Assembly (NCBI GenBank): GCA_036435485.1
Contig: CM071599.1
Coordinates: 213,131,178-213,195,177, forward strand
Direction: 5' to 3'
DNA from: Saposhnikovia divaricata
Taxonomy: Eukaryota > Streptophyta > Magnoliopsida > Apiales > Apiaceae
Length of the DNA stretch: 64,000 nucleotides
Shown here: positions 44,486 to 53,394 of the stretch, in pieces
Layout of the letters: each line of letters opens with the position of its first letter
Position numbering within the stretch: the first letter of the stretch is position 1
Made by a program: the position numbers and the translations under genes
The notes under the pieces: model-generated
The model's database searches: none
What the model saw: only the letters and a program-made list of their open reading frames with translations
What the model was told of the DNA's origin: nothing

Positions 44486-45045
44486 GAGTCCTACTCTACT
44501 ACAAACTAAAATTAACTACAAACTACAAACTAAACAGTAATTCAATATTTCATGCTAATCTAATGATCAAACTAGGGGTACCCCAATACAAAAAGTGTTT
44601 AAAATAATTGGCTCCATTCAGCAAAAAAATAAAAAAATAAAAAAATTCACTGTTCACGTGATGACGTGGCAGTGGATTTCACTGGTTAACGGTGCTTCGC
44701 ACCTTCTTGTACGGCGCTTCGCGCCTTTATCATTCTAAAGTTGTAAGGAATAGCAATCAATGGTAAAGGCAATAGACGATTGACGGGTGTGTCGAGGGCC
44801 TGCGGCCCTCATGACTACCTAACTCATCCGTTTACTGTCTTAAATGCTTCGCATTTCCACGGCAAGTTTTTTTTTTTTTTTTTTTTTTTGGTGGATAGAG
44901 CCAATTATTTTAAGCATTTTTTGTGAAGGTACCCTTGGCGGGAACCTTAGAATAAATGAAATATAATTAATCTAGTGTTAGTTTGTAGTTTGTATTTAAG
45001 GATTTGTTTGTATTTGAGCAAAAGCCTATATATATATATATAGGC
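44486..45045. mobile_element. Foldback element 2, flanked by (TA)n, with hairpin-rich core
   Basis: Arms match those of element 1: aggggtaccccaatacaaaa and ggctccattcagc on the left, and inverted versions on the right (ggtggatagagccaattatt, ggtacccttggcggg). Outer arms ctacaaactaaa / ttagtttgtagtttgt. The core keeps a tgatgacgtggcagtg word and also holds about 170 bp of GC-rich hairpins absent from element 1. Short TA runs lie at both outer edges. Confidence 0.65.
44691..44856. repeat. Cluster of four perfect micro-hairpins with 3-base loops
   Basis: ggtgc-ttc-gcacc (44691-44703), ggcgc-ttc-gcgcc (44713-44725), gagggcc-tgc-ggccctc (44794-44810) and aaatgc-ttc-gcattt (44842-44856). Stems of 5 to 7 bp are perfect and differ in sequence, while loops are ttc or tgc. 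The base composition is unlike the surroundings. Confidence 0.85.
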
Positions 45046-45692
45046 TCATGCTCGAGGGAGAACCTCTTTAAATGCGAGAATTGATAAAATAAATTATATC
45101 AATTTATAATTTATTAAAATTATAAACTAATTATTAAAATAAATTATAAAATAATATATGATAATTAACCAATTGTCTTTCTAATTAAAAGATGTTTAAT
45201 TTTAATTGATGATATTACCTTTTATAAACATCTAAAATATCGTATCTTTCAATCAATAATATTTTTTCTAACTAAAACACGTTAACTTTTAATCTAAAAA
45301 ATATTCTTGCAATAATTAATATATACCCAAAAATATCTCACCATATCTTCTAATCACTAACGAAATATAATAGAAATCCGTATACAAAGAATAATGACCA
45401 TTAGATTTTCAGTAAAAAATCAGAATCGTTAGATCTAATGAATAGATATATTATATGATTAAATTAATTTACTAAAAGTTTAAGGTTCGAATTCCGTCAA
45501 CGACATGTTTATTTTAAAATTTTATAAAATAAGTTTTAAACCATGCATATCATTAATTAAATTTATATTAAATTATTTAAATTAAAATGAAAATAAATTA
45601 TTGAAAATAATGATTGTATAAAAATATAATTGTAAAATAAAATTTATTAAATAATAAAAGAAATCCGTGCATCGCACGGGTTATAAGCTAGT
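45046..45692 (+). mobile_element. Helitron-like element, 3' end certain
   Basis: It ends with a hairpin ccgtgcatcgcacgg, then gttataagctagt; a short hairpin about 10 bases before CTRR is the Helitron 3' signature. The interior shares gttagatctaat and aaggttcgaattccgtcaac with the element at 56631-57023, so they are one family. The 5' edge is not certain; I placed it at the end of the foldback element. Confidence 0.6.
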
Positions 45693-46314
45693 AAGCTAGT
45701 CTATACTATATTTATACTATTATATAAAAGCCGAAACATTGAAAGTTTTGGTACCTGTTTTTTGGTACTGAGTGAATTTACTTATTTACCCTTCATTATA
45801 AAAAAATCAATACACCTAAAATAAATAATAACATAATATAATTAATGGTAATTAGTCGAGATATTAGCTTTTATAAACACCTAAAATCATCAATCGTATC
45901 ATATCTTTCCATCATTAGTATTTCCTTTCGAATTAAAACACGTTATAATTAATGGTAATTAGTCGATTAACATAATAAAATTAATGGTAATTAGTCGATT
46001 GCCTTTTTCACATTAGTATAATAAAATTAATGGTAATTAGTCGATTACCTTTTTCACATTTACTTTTAGTTAAACATATTACCTTTTATAAACAACTAAA
46101 AACATCAATCGTATAAGTTATGTTTCTATCCCTTTAATATAATATATCTGGTTAACCTGACAACTTCTCCGATTTTAAAATGCATGGCCAATGGACTTGT
46201 TGATCACAATACCCTTGTGTGTTCTGTCTCTGCATAGTCATTAAAAGTCAGAGGTTATTTGTCTTGTCCTAGTGGCAAGTTTAATTATATTCGTATTCCT
46301 TTTGTGTATTAGTC

Positions 46315-47495
46315 ATGGCATCGTCAAATCAGAATCTGGAGGAGATGTATGCGAGGTTAGCGTTGGAGGATGCTGATGAAGGGGGAATGTTGGTTGGAGA
46401 TCATGAAGTGGAGCCTAGCAGACCAACGTATGTTCTGGTTGGAAGATTTCTAACGGATAGAAATATTAATTTCTTGGCAATGCAAAGTATGATGTCGTCG
46501 CTATGGAGACCAAGGGAAGGAGTGGAGATTCATGATCTGGGGAATAATAGGTATTCATTTGTGTTTTTTCATATGCTAGATATACAGAAAGTGGTGGAAG
46601 GGGGACCATGGAGCTTTGAACAGAGCTCGTTAGTGTGTCATCAGCTTGGGAATGGGGAGAATATTAATAATGTTCTGTTAAATAAAATGGAGATATGGGT
46701 ACAAGTATATGAGTTGCCTACAGGTATGTTATCGGAGACAATACTAAGGGGCATTGGCAATCAGGTGGGGGAGTATGTAAAAATGGATCCAGAAAATCTT
46801 AATGGAGGATGGAAGCAGTATGTGAGGATTCGGGTGGCGCTGGATACTGAAAAACCACTCAAATGGAAGATGAAGTTAAAGCGTGCAGATGGAAGTGGGA
46901 ATTGGGTCAACTTTAAATATGAGCGGCTTGGAACATTTTGTTTTGTCTGTGGTTTTCTTGGGCATTCGGATCGGGATTGTCCAGTAGTGTATGCAAATCC
47001 AACGAAAGTCATTGAGAGAGCATATGGGTATGGCTACGAGCTCCAAATAAGAACGTGAGATTTCAAAACCTGGGAAATAAGTGGCTGAGAAATGGAGTGG
47101 GTAGTGCTCATAGTAGGGGGACGAACCAAGCCGGAAGGGATGGAGGTACATCACGGGGAGGAGAAACAATGACAGCGAATTTCATGGAGACAGATGGAAT
47201 ATTGAGAGAAATTTCAGGAGGAGATGATATAATTCGGATTCATCAGCGTAGTATGGGGGATAGACTCAATCAGAGTAATTATCATGAGGCTGTAAATTCG
47301 GGATTAGATGAAGTAATGGAAGAGAATTTTGAAAGAGGGACAGTAGTAGTAGAATCCAAACGGAAGAGGATTGAGCTGGAGGAAAATCAGGAGAGCAATA
47401 AAGGAGAGGATTCTTTGGTAAATGACATCTTGGCTGATGGGCCAAAAAACGATTTGGAGGTGGGTCCTGGGTACCAGGCCCACCTATTGCAATGA
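46315..47495 (+). pseudogene. LINE ORF1 (DUF4283 and CCHC), one frame change
   Basis: The first frame (46315-47058, 247 residues) has the DUF4283 domain of plant LINE and Gag-like proteins (about 35-170: YVLVGRFLTDRNINFLAMQ, VEGGPWSFEQSSL, MEIWVQVYELP). It ends with a CCHC knuckle FCFVCGFLGHSDRDCP (about 208-223), an RNA-binding part. Just after AYG the expected WLRAP-type continuation moves to the -1 frame, open from before 47055 to 47495 and acidic at its end. A single missing base near 47020-47030 explains it; a programmed shift is possible but there is no classic slippery heptamer. The stop overlaps the ORF2 start. Confidence 0.8.
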
Positions 47496-50400
47496 GTATC
47501 TTAGCGTGGAATTATCGTGGGTTGGGTAAACCACAGACAATTCGACTAATTAAGGAATTTACCCAACAGAAGAAACCTAGCATTATTTTCTTATCAGAAA
47601 CGTTGGCAAAAGAAAAGCAAATAAAAAAGTTATGTAGTAGTATTCATTTTTCTGAGTATATAGCTGTAGACGTGCAGGGGCATAGTGGGGGTCTTGCTTT
47701 GTTATGGAAAAATAAAAATGGGTGTAAGGTGCTCAAAGCTGATAGGAACTTCATTGATTTTGAGGTAGAGAACGAGCAGGTAGGGAGGTGGAGATATACC
47801 GGTTTTTACGGTTGTCCAGAAAGGCACAGGAGAAGAGAATCATGGGATATATTAAAAAATCTGGCTAAAGAATCAGTGTTACCATGGTGTGTGATCGGAG
47901 ATTTTAACGACATGTTATATGAGGATGAGAAGCGAGGAGGGCGTAAGCAGCCTTATAATTTGTTAGTGGGCTTTATGGAGACTCTAAACGAATGTGGTTT
48001 ACAGGACTTAGGATTTGTAGGGGAGAAATACACATGGGAGAGGTCGAGGGGGCTACCAAACTGGATACAGGAGCGTTTGGATAGAGGGGTAGCAAATCAA
48101 AGTTGGTGTGCTTTACTTCCAAATGCAGAGGTACAGGTAATGGAAGTTGCGACTTCGGATCATTTACCATTATACCTCCAATTGAATAAGCAAGTATATG
48201 TCCCTAAGGAGAAACGTTTCAGGTTTGAGAATGTATGGATCCGGGAAAAAGAGTGTAGAAATATAGTAAAGAATGGTTGGGAAGGGTCTAGAGGAAGTGG
48301 AATTGTGGAAAAAATTTGGACTTGCGGAATTAAGCTTCAGGAGTGGGGGGGAGGTAGTAATAAGAAGTTCAAATTACAGTTGCAGGAGTGTAGAAGGCGA
48401 ATGCAAAAACTTCGATCAAGGAGAGATATACACGGAGTTGGGCAATATAATGCAGTAAGGGGTGAGTTTTTGAAGCTGTTGGAGCGTCAGGAAATATATT
48501 GGAAACAACGTGCTAAACAACATTGGCTGCGGGAGGGTGATAAAAATACACGGTTTTTTCATCGGTATGCTTCAACAAGGAGACAAAATAATCGTATCAA
48601 TCGAATTAAAGATGCAACTGGGGTTTGGAAGGAAACACCGGAGGAGGTTCAAAGAGTGATCGAGGATTATTTTACAAACTTGTTTACAGCGTCGAATGTG
48701 GAAGGGAGGTTATCTCATAGAGATAAAGTAAAACAGGTTACTGAAAGGGAAAATGACGAGTTGCTGTGGCCGGTGACGAATGGTGAGGTTAAAGAGGCTT
48801 TGTTTGCAATGCATCCTGATAAAGCGTGTGGACCGGACGGTCTAAATCCGGCATTCTTCCAAGTTTTCTGGGAAATAGTGGAGAATGATGTTACTAATTT
48901 TTGTCGGAAGTTTATGCAGCATGGAGAATTGCCTGGGGAGGTGAATGAGGCAGTGGTGTGTTTGATTCCTAAAGTGAAGGAGCCTAAGACGATGGGGGAT
49001 CTTCATCCCATATCGTTGTGTAATGTATTGGTGAGGATACTTTCGAAAGTACTGGCTAATAGAATGATAAAATGCCTGGGTTCTATCATATCAGACACGC
49101 AAAGTGCGTTTCTGGAGGGCAGATTGCTGACAGATAATGCATTAATAGCTTTTGAGATTAATCATTTTATGAAGCGGAAAACTCAAGGGAATGAAGGAGT
49201 GGCGGGGCTTAAGATTGATATTTCGAAAGCGTATGACCGATTAGAGTGGGCTTTTATAAAGAATATGATGATCAGGTTCGGATTTTGTGAATCATGGGTT
49301 GAAAGAATTATGAAGTTTATTACTTCAGTGACATACAGATTTTTGCATAATGGAGATGAATTTGGTCGGGTGGTTCCTCAGAGGGGGCTTCGTCAAGGTG
49401 ACCCAATTTCACCTTATATCTATATCATGTGTGCTGAGGGACTAAGCTCAATCATTAGACGAAATGAGGAGGTAGGATTAATCCATGGGTGTAGAATCGC
49501 AAGAGGAGCACCGGCTATTTCTCATTTATTGTTCGCGGATGATTGCTATCTTTTTTTCAGAGCTACTGAGGGTGAAGCAGACACAATGAAGGGTATATTG
49601 CAGAGGTATGCTGATATATCTGGACAGAGTATTAACTTCAATAAATCTGCAATTACGTTTTCTTCTAATACGAAGGTGGGAGATCGGACAGTAGTGTGCG
49701 AGAAGCTTGGAGTTCAGGAGAGTAATGATCCGGGCAAATACTTGGGTATGCCCATGAGAGTTGGGAAAAACAAGCACGCAACATTCAATTTTTTGATTGA
49801 TCGAGTGGGGCAGAAATTACAAACGTGGAGTGTGCAGAGCATCTCGAAAGCAGGTAAGGTTACTTTGTTGAAAACAGCGGCTCAATCTATTCCGAATTTT
49901 TGGATGAACCTCTTCTTGATTCCTGGAGAGGTTTGTGATAAAATTGAAAAGCAAATGAATGCTTATTGGTGGGGAGGGAGTAGTGAGCATCGGGGGATTA
50001 GATGGATGGCTTGGGAGAGGCTGTGTGAGGTCAAGGAGGATGGGGGTTTGAGTTTTCGGAAGTTGAAGGAGTTTAATATCGCCATGTTAGCTAAACAGGC
50101 GTGGCGTTTGATTACTGATGCTAACCCTTTAGTCACGAAGGTTATGAAAGCCAGGTATTATGGTAATTCAGATTTTTTGAACGCGAAACTGGGAGCAAAT
50201 CCTTCTTACATGTGGCGGAGTATATTGTCTGCTCAGGGGGCCTTTCTCCAAGGGTGTAGGAGAAAAATTGGAAACGGTATGGATACAAACATTTGGGAGA
50301 GTCCATGGTTGCCGTGTGAGACGAATGGATTTTTGACGAGTCCAATTTACAGTGAACTTGAGAATGCACCAGTACGTGGTTTACTTTCTGAGGATGGTAA

Positions 50401-51547
50401 ATCATGGGATATGGATATTTTAAGGGACTTATGTAATGATAGGGATAGAATGTTAATCCAGCAGGTTCCGGTTTCAAGTGCAAATCGTTCGGATTCGTGG
50501 TATTGGATTTTGGACGGAAAAGGGGAATTCACGGTTAAGAGCTGCTATAGAAGGATAAAGGGAGAAAGTGGTGGACATAATGATGGTTTTTGGAAGAAAC
50601 TCTGGAGCTTGCAGTTACCGGGTAAGGTGTTAAATTTTTTGTGGAGAGCGTGTCATAATGTGCTTCCAACAGCGGTGGAGTTGGCAAAAAAGAAGGTTGA
50701 TGTGAGTTTATTGTGTTCATGGTGTCAGCGGGAATATGAAGATGCCAGACATACACTTTTTACTTGTAGTTTTGCACGGAATTTGTGGACAGCGGTGGGT
50801 TTACAGGAGCTGGCGAACATCGATCCTGGAGTGGTGGTAAAGGATGTGCTGAAAGGGGAATTCGAGTGTAATAATCGGGAGAGGTGGGTGAAAGTTGGGT
50901 TATTCTGCTGGGGACTCTGGACAAGACGAAATGCCTGGTTGTGGGATAGGAAATCAATATCTATTTTTGGGGTACAGTCTATGGTCACGACTATGTTGCA
51001 AGAATGGCAGCAGTGTCAAGAAACATCTGGTAAAGAAGTGACGAGATTACGGAGACAGAGCAGAAGCTGGTGCAAACCGCCGGAGGGGTGGATTAAAGTC
51101 AATATTGATGCTGCGTGTAGGGAGCAGACTGGTGAAGTGGGAGTGGCTTGTGTGGTTCGGAACGACAGGGGTGAGTTCATGAGAGCTAGAAGTAATAAAT
51201 TCTGCGGGAGTACTCGTGCGAGAGAAGCGGAAGCTTTGGGTTTGAAGGAGACTTTGCTATGGATAAAAGACTGGAGGAGTCAACGGTGCATTTTTGAGTT
51301 GGATTCCAAAGTGGTGGTTGATGCGGTAAATGGGGAACGGGGTAACTCAGCGTTCCACACTATTATTGATGACTGTGTCGTCTTGTTAAAACACTTTAGT
51401 GAAGTGTTAGTAGTCTTTGAATATCGATCTGCGAATACTGTAGCCCACTTGTTAGCACGGGCTGCGTTTTCTATGTCAGGTTCTATGGAGTGGTACCATA
51501 CTGCTCCTGATTTGATTGGTTGTAATCTTATTTCCGAGGCTAATTAA
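47492..51547 (+). CDS. LINE ORF2: endonuclease, reverse transcriptase, RNase H
   Basis: 1351 residues without interruption. The N-terminal APE-type endonuclease (about 1-235) shows WNYRGLG, the metal-binding Glu in FLSET, GDFNDML and SDHLPL; it would nick target DNA to prime copying. RT (about 440-720) has KACGPDGLNPAFF, ISLCNVLVRILSKVLANR, the catalytic FADDCYLFF and GLRQGDPISP. A zf-RVT region (about 1025-1095: FWKKLWSLQLPGKVLNFLWRACHNVLPT, then CSWC) precedes an RNase H-like domain (about 1190-1330: KVNIDAACRE, REAEALGLKE, FELDSKVVVDAV). The ATG overlaps the ORF1 stop as ATGA. All catalytic motifs are intact, so the enzyme may be active. Confidence 0.95.
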   Translation: MSILAWNYRGLGKPQTIRLIKEFTQQKKPSIIFLSETLAKEKQIKKLCSSIHFSEYIAVDVQGHSGGLALLWKNKNGCKVLKADRNFIDFEVENEQVGRWRYTGFYGCPERHRRRESWDILKNLAKESVLPWCVIGDFNDMLYEDEKRGGRKQPYNLLVGFMETLNECGLQDLGFVGEKYTWERSRGLPNWIQERLDRGVANQSWCALLPNAEVQVMEVATSDHLPLYLQLNKQVYVPKEKRFRFENVWIREKECRNIVKNGWEGSRGSGIVEKIWTCGIKLQEWGGGSNKKFKLQLQECRRRMQKLRSRRDIHGVGQYNAVRGEFLKLLERQEIYWKQRAKQHWLREGDKNTRFFHRYASTRRQNNRINRIKDATGVWKETPEEVQRVIEDYFTNLFTASNVEGRLSHRDKVKQVTERENDELLWPVTNGEVKEALFAMHPDKACGPDGLNPAFFQVFWEIVENDVTNFCRKFMQHGELPGEVNEAVVCLIPKVKEPKTMGDLHPISLCNVLVRILSKVLANRMIKCLGSIISDTQSAFLEGRLLTDNALIAFEINHFMKRKTQGNEGVAGLKIDISKAYDRLEWAFIKNMMIRFGFCESWVERIMKFITSVTYRFLHNGDEFGRVVPQRGLRQGDPISPYIYIMCAEGLSSIIRRNEEVGLIHGCRIARGAPAISHLLFADDCYLFFRATEGEADTMKGILQRYADISGQSINFNKSAITFSSNTKVGDRTVVCEKLGVQESNDPGKYLGMPMRVGKNKHATFNFLIDRVGQKLQTWSVQSISKAGKVTLLKTAAQSIPNFWMNLFLIPGEVCDKIEKQMNAYWWGGSSEHRGIRWMAWERLCEVKEDGGLSFRKLKEFNIAMLAKQAWRLITDANPLVTKVMKARYYGNSDFLNAKLGANPSYMWRSILSAQGAFLQGCRRKIGNGMDTNIWESPWLPCETNGFLTSPIYSELENAPVRGLLSEDGKSWDMDILRDLCNDRDRMLIQQVPVSSANRSDSWYWILDGKGEFTVKSCYRRIKGESGGHNDGFWKKLWSLQLPGKVLNFLWRACHNVLPTAVELAKKKVDVSLLCSWCQREYEDARHTLFTCSFARNLWTAVGLQELANIDPGVVVKDVLKGEFECNNRERWVKVGLFCWGLWTRRNAWLWDRKSISIFGVQSMVTTMLQEWQQCQETSGKEVTRLRRQSRSWCKPPEGWIKVNIDAACREQTGEVGVACVVRNDRGEFMRARSNKFCGSTRAREAEALGLKETLLWIKDWRSQRCIFELDSKVVVDAVNGERGNSAFHTIIDDCVVLLKHFSEVLVVFEYRSANTVAHLLARAAFSMSGSMEWYHTAPDLIGCNLISEAN

Positions 51548-52147
51548 TATAAGTAAGTGCTTTATTTCAAAAAAAAAAAAATCAATCGTATCATATCTTT
51601 CAATCATTAATATATATTTTTTGAATTAAAACACGTTACCTTTTTAATTTAAAACAAATCTTACAATCATTAATATATACCCGAAAATATCAAACCATAA
51701 TTTTCAAGAAAAATATAACACCTAAAATAAATAATAACATAATATATTTAATGGTAATTAATCGATTGCCTTTTTCACATTTAATTTTAGTTGAAGATAT
51801 TACCTTTTATAAACACATAAAAAGATCAATCGTATCATATCTTTCAATCATTAATATTTCCTTTATAATTAAAACACGTTACCTTTTTAGTTTACAACAA
51901 ATCTTATAATAATTAATATATACCCGAAAATATCACAGCATATTTCTCAATTATTAATAAAATAAAAAAATCGTATACGTTGTTTTTAATAAGGAAACAT
52001 TAGCATAATTTATAAACATGAGTATGTTAAATTATATTAAATTAAAATTATTAAAATAATAATTATATAAAAACATAATTATAATATTAAATAAAATTTA
52101 TAATATAATATAAGAAACTCGTGCATTGCACGGGTTATAAGCTAGTA

Positions 52148-52558
52148 TCTATACTATTATATTAAAGCCGAAACATTGAAAGTTTTGGTTTTCGGTTTGG
52201 TTATCCTATTTATTTTGGTTTTCGGTTTAGTTAATTTAATTTTTAATTAATTTTAAATATAAAATAAATCAATTTTAATCCGTTATTGGCTATAGTCCTA
52301 AAGACACAATAGTATTTTATATTTACACCATTACTAATACAGCTAAACTTAAGACCTCCGTTGCGTTCATGAACACTGCGCACATAACTCTATTCTTCTA
52401 AACCTAATTTACACCTTTTTCATCAATTCAATACACAAGTTTCTTCAGCTTTTCTCTTCTTTTGCAACACCATATATACCATTAAAGTGTAAGTATAATG
52501 ATTGTATTATGTTTTTTTATTATCTCCAATGTAATTTATTTAGTTATATTTATCTATA
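52148..52558 (+). mobile_element. Helitron-like 5' end B (partial)
   Basis: It starts tctatactattatattaaagcc, one base (A) after the end of element A. It carries gaaagttttggttttcgg and continues to 52558, where a second 5' end of the same family begins. It has no 3' terminus of its own here, so it is a partial copy or the outer part of a nested pair. Confidence 0.6.
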
Positions 52559-53394
52559 TCTATACTATTATATTAAAGCCGAAACATTGAAAGTTTTGGT
52601 TTTCGGTTTGGTTATTCTATTTATTTTGGTTTTCGGTTTGGTTAATTTAATTTTAAATTAATTTTAAATATAAAATAAATCAATTTTAATCTGTTATTGG
52701 CTATAGTCCTAAAGACACAATAGTATTTTATATTTACACCATTATTAATACAGCTAAACTTAAAACTTTTGGTTTTCGGTTTGGTTATCCTATTTATTAA
52801 AATAAATAATAACATAATATAATTAATGATAATTAACCGATTGCCTTTTTTATAAACACCTAATAATATCAATCATACCATATCTTCAAATCATTAATAT
52901 TTTTTTCTAATTAAAACACGTTACCTTTTTGATTTAAAACTAATCTTACGATCATAAACATTGAAAGTTTTAAAAGTTTTGGTTTTCGATTTGGTTATCC
53001 TATTTATTAAATTTTCAATTAATTAATTATCGTATTTATTAAATTTTCAATTAATTTAAAATGTAAAATAAATCAAGTGCGCTAAGACTTTTAATCAACT
53101 TCAAAGTAAAAGCAGAACTCCTAAGTCCTAACATAGAACTCTTTTCTTTTAAACCTAATTTGTGTGACTTGATGTTCTCTCTGTCAATACCCAAGCTCCA
53201 TCAATTCAATACACAAGCTTCTTTCGCTTTTCTTTTCTTTTTCAACACCATATCTATATTAATATAAAGCCGATTTAAGTGTAAGTATAATGATTGTATT
53301 ATGTTTTTGTATTATCTCCATTTATAATAATATAATATAATAAATGATAATTAGTCGATTAATGTCTTTTTCACATTTACTTTTAGTTGAAAAT

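Larger units (their letters stand above)
46115..51580 (+). mobile_element. Nearly full-length plant L1-type LINE
   Basis: About 5.47 kb, with a 200-bp leader, ORF1, ORF2 and an A12 tail. The 11-bp duplication atcaatcgtat flanks it exactly (46104-46114 and 51581-51591) and is part of the Helitron repeat. ORF2 is open from end to end; ORF1 has one frame change. It looks like a recent insertion. Confidence 0.93.
45700..52146 (+). mobile_element. Helitron-like element A, split by a LINE
   Basis: The start tctatactat...ttatataaaagccg and the end with hairpin cgtgcattgcacg and ttataagctagt are Helitron termini; no target duplication surrounds it. It encodes no Rep/helicase. The body holds copies of the approximately 243-bp repeat also found in element C. 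The LINE at 46115-51580 sits in one of these copies. Confidence 0.7.

Noticed and set aside
50142..50988. Several minus-strand frames inside LINE ORF2
   Set aside because: Antisense shadows of the intact ORF2; no domain.
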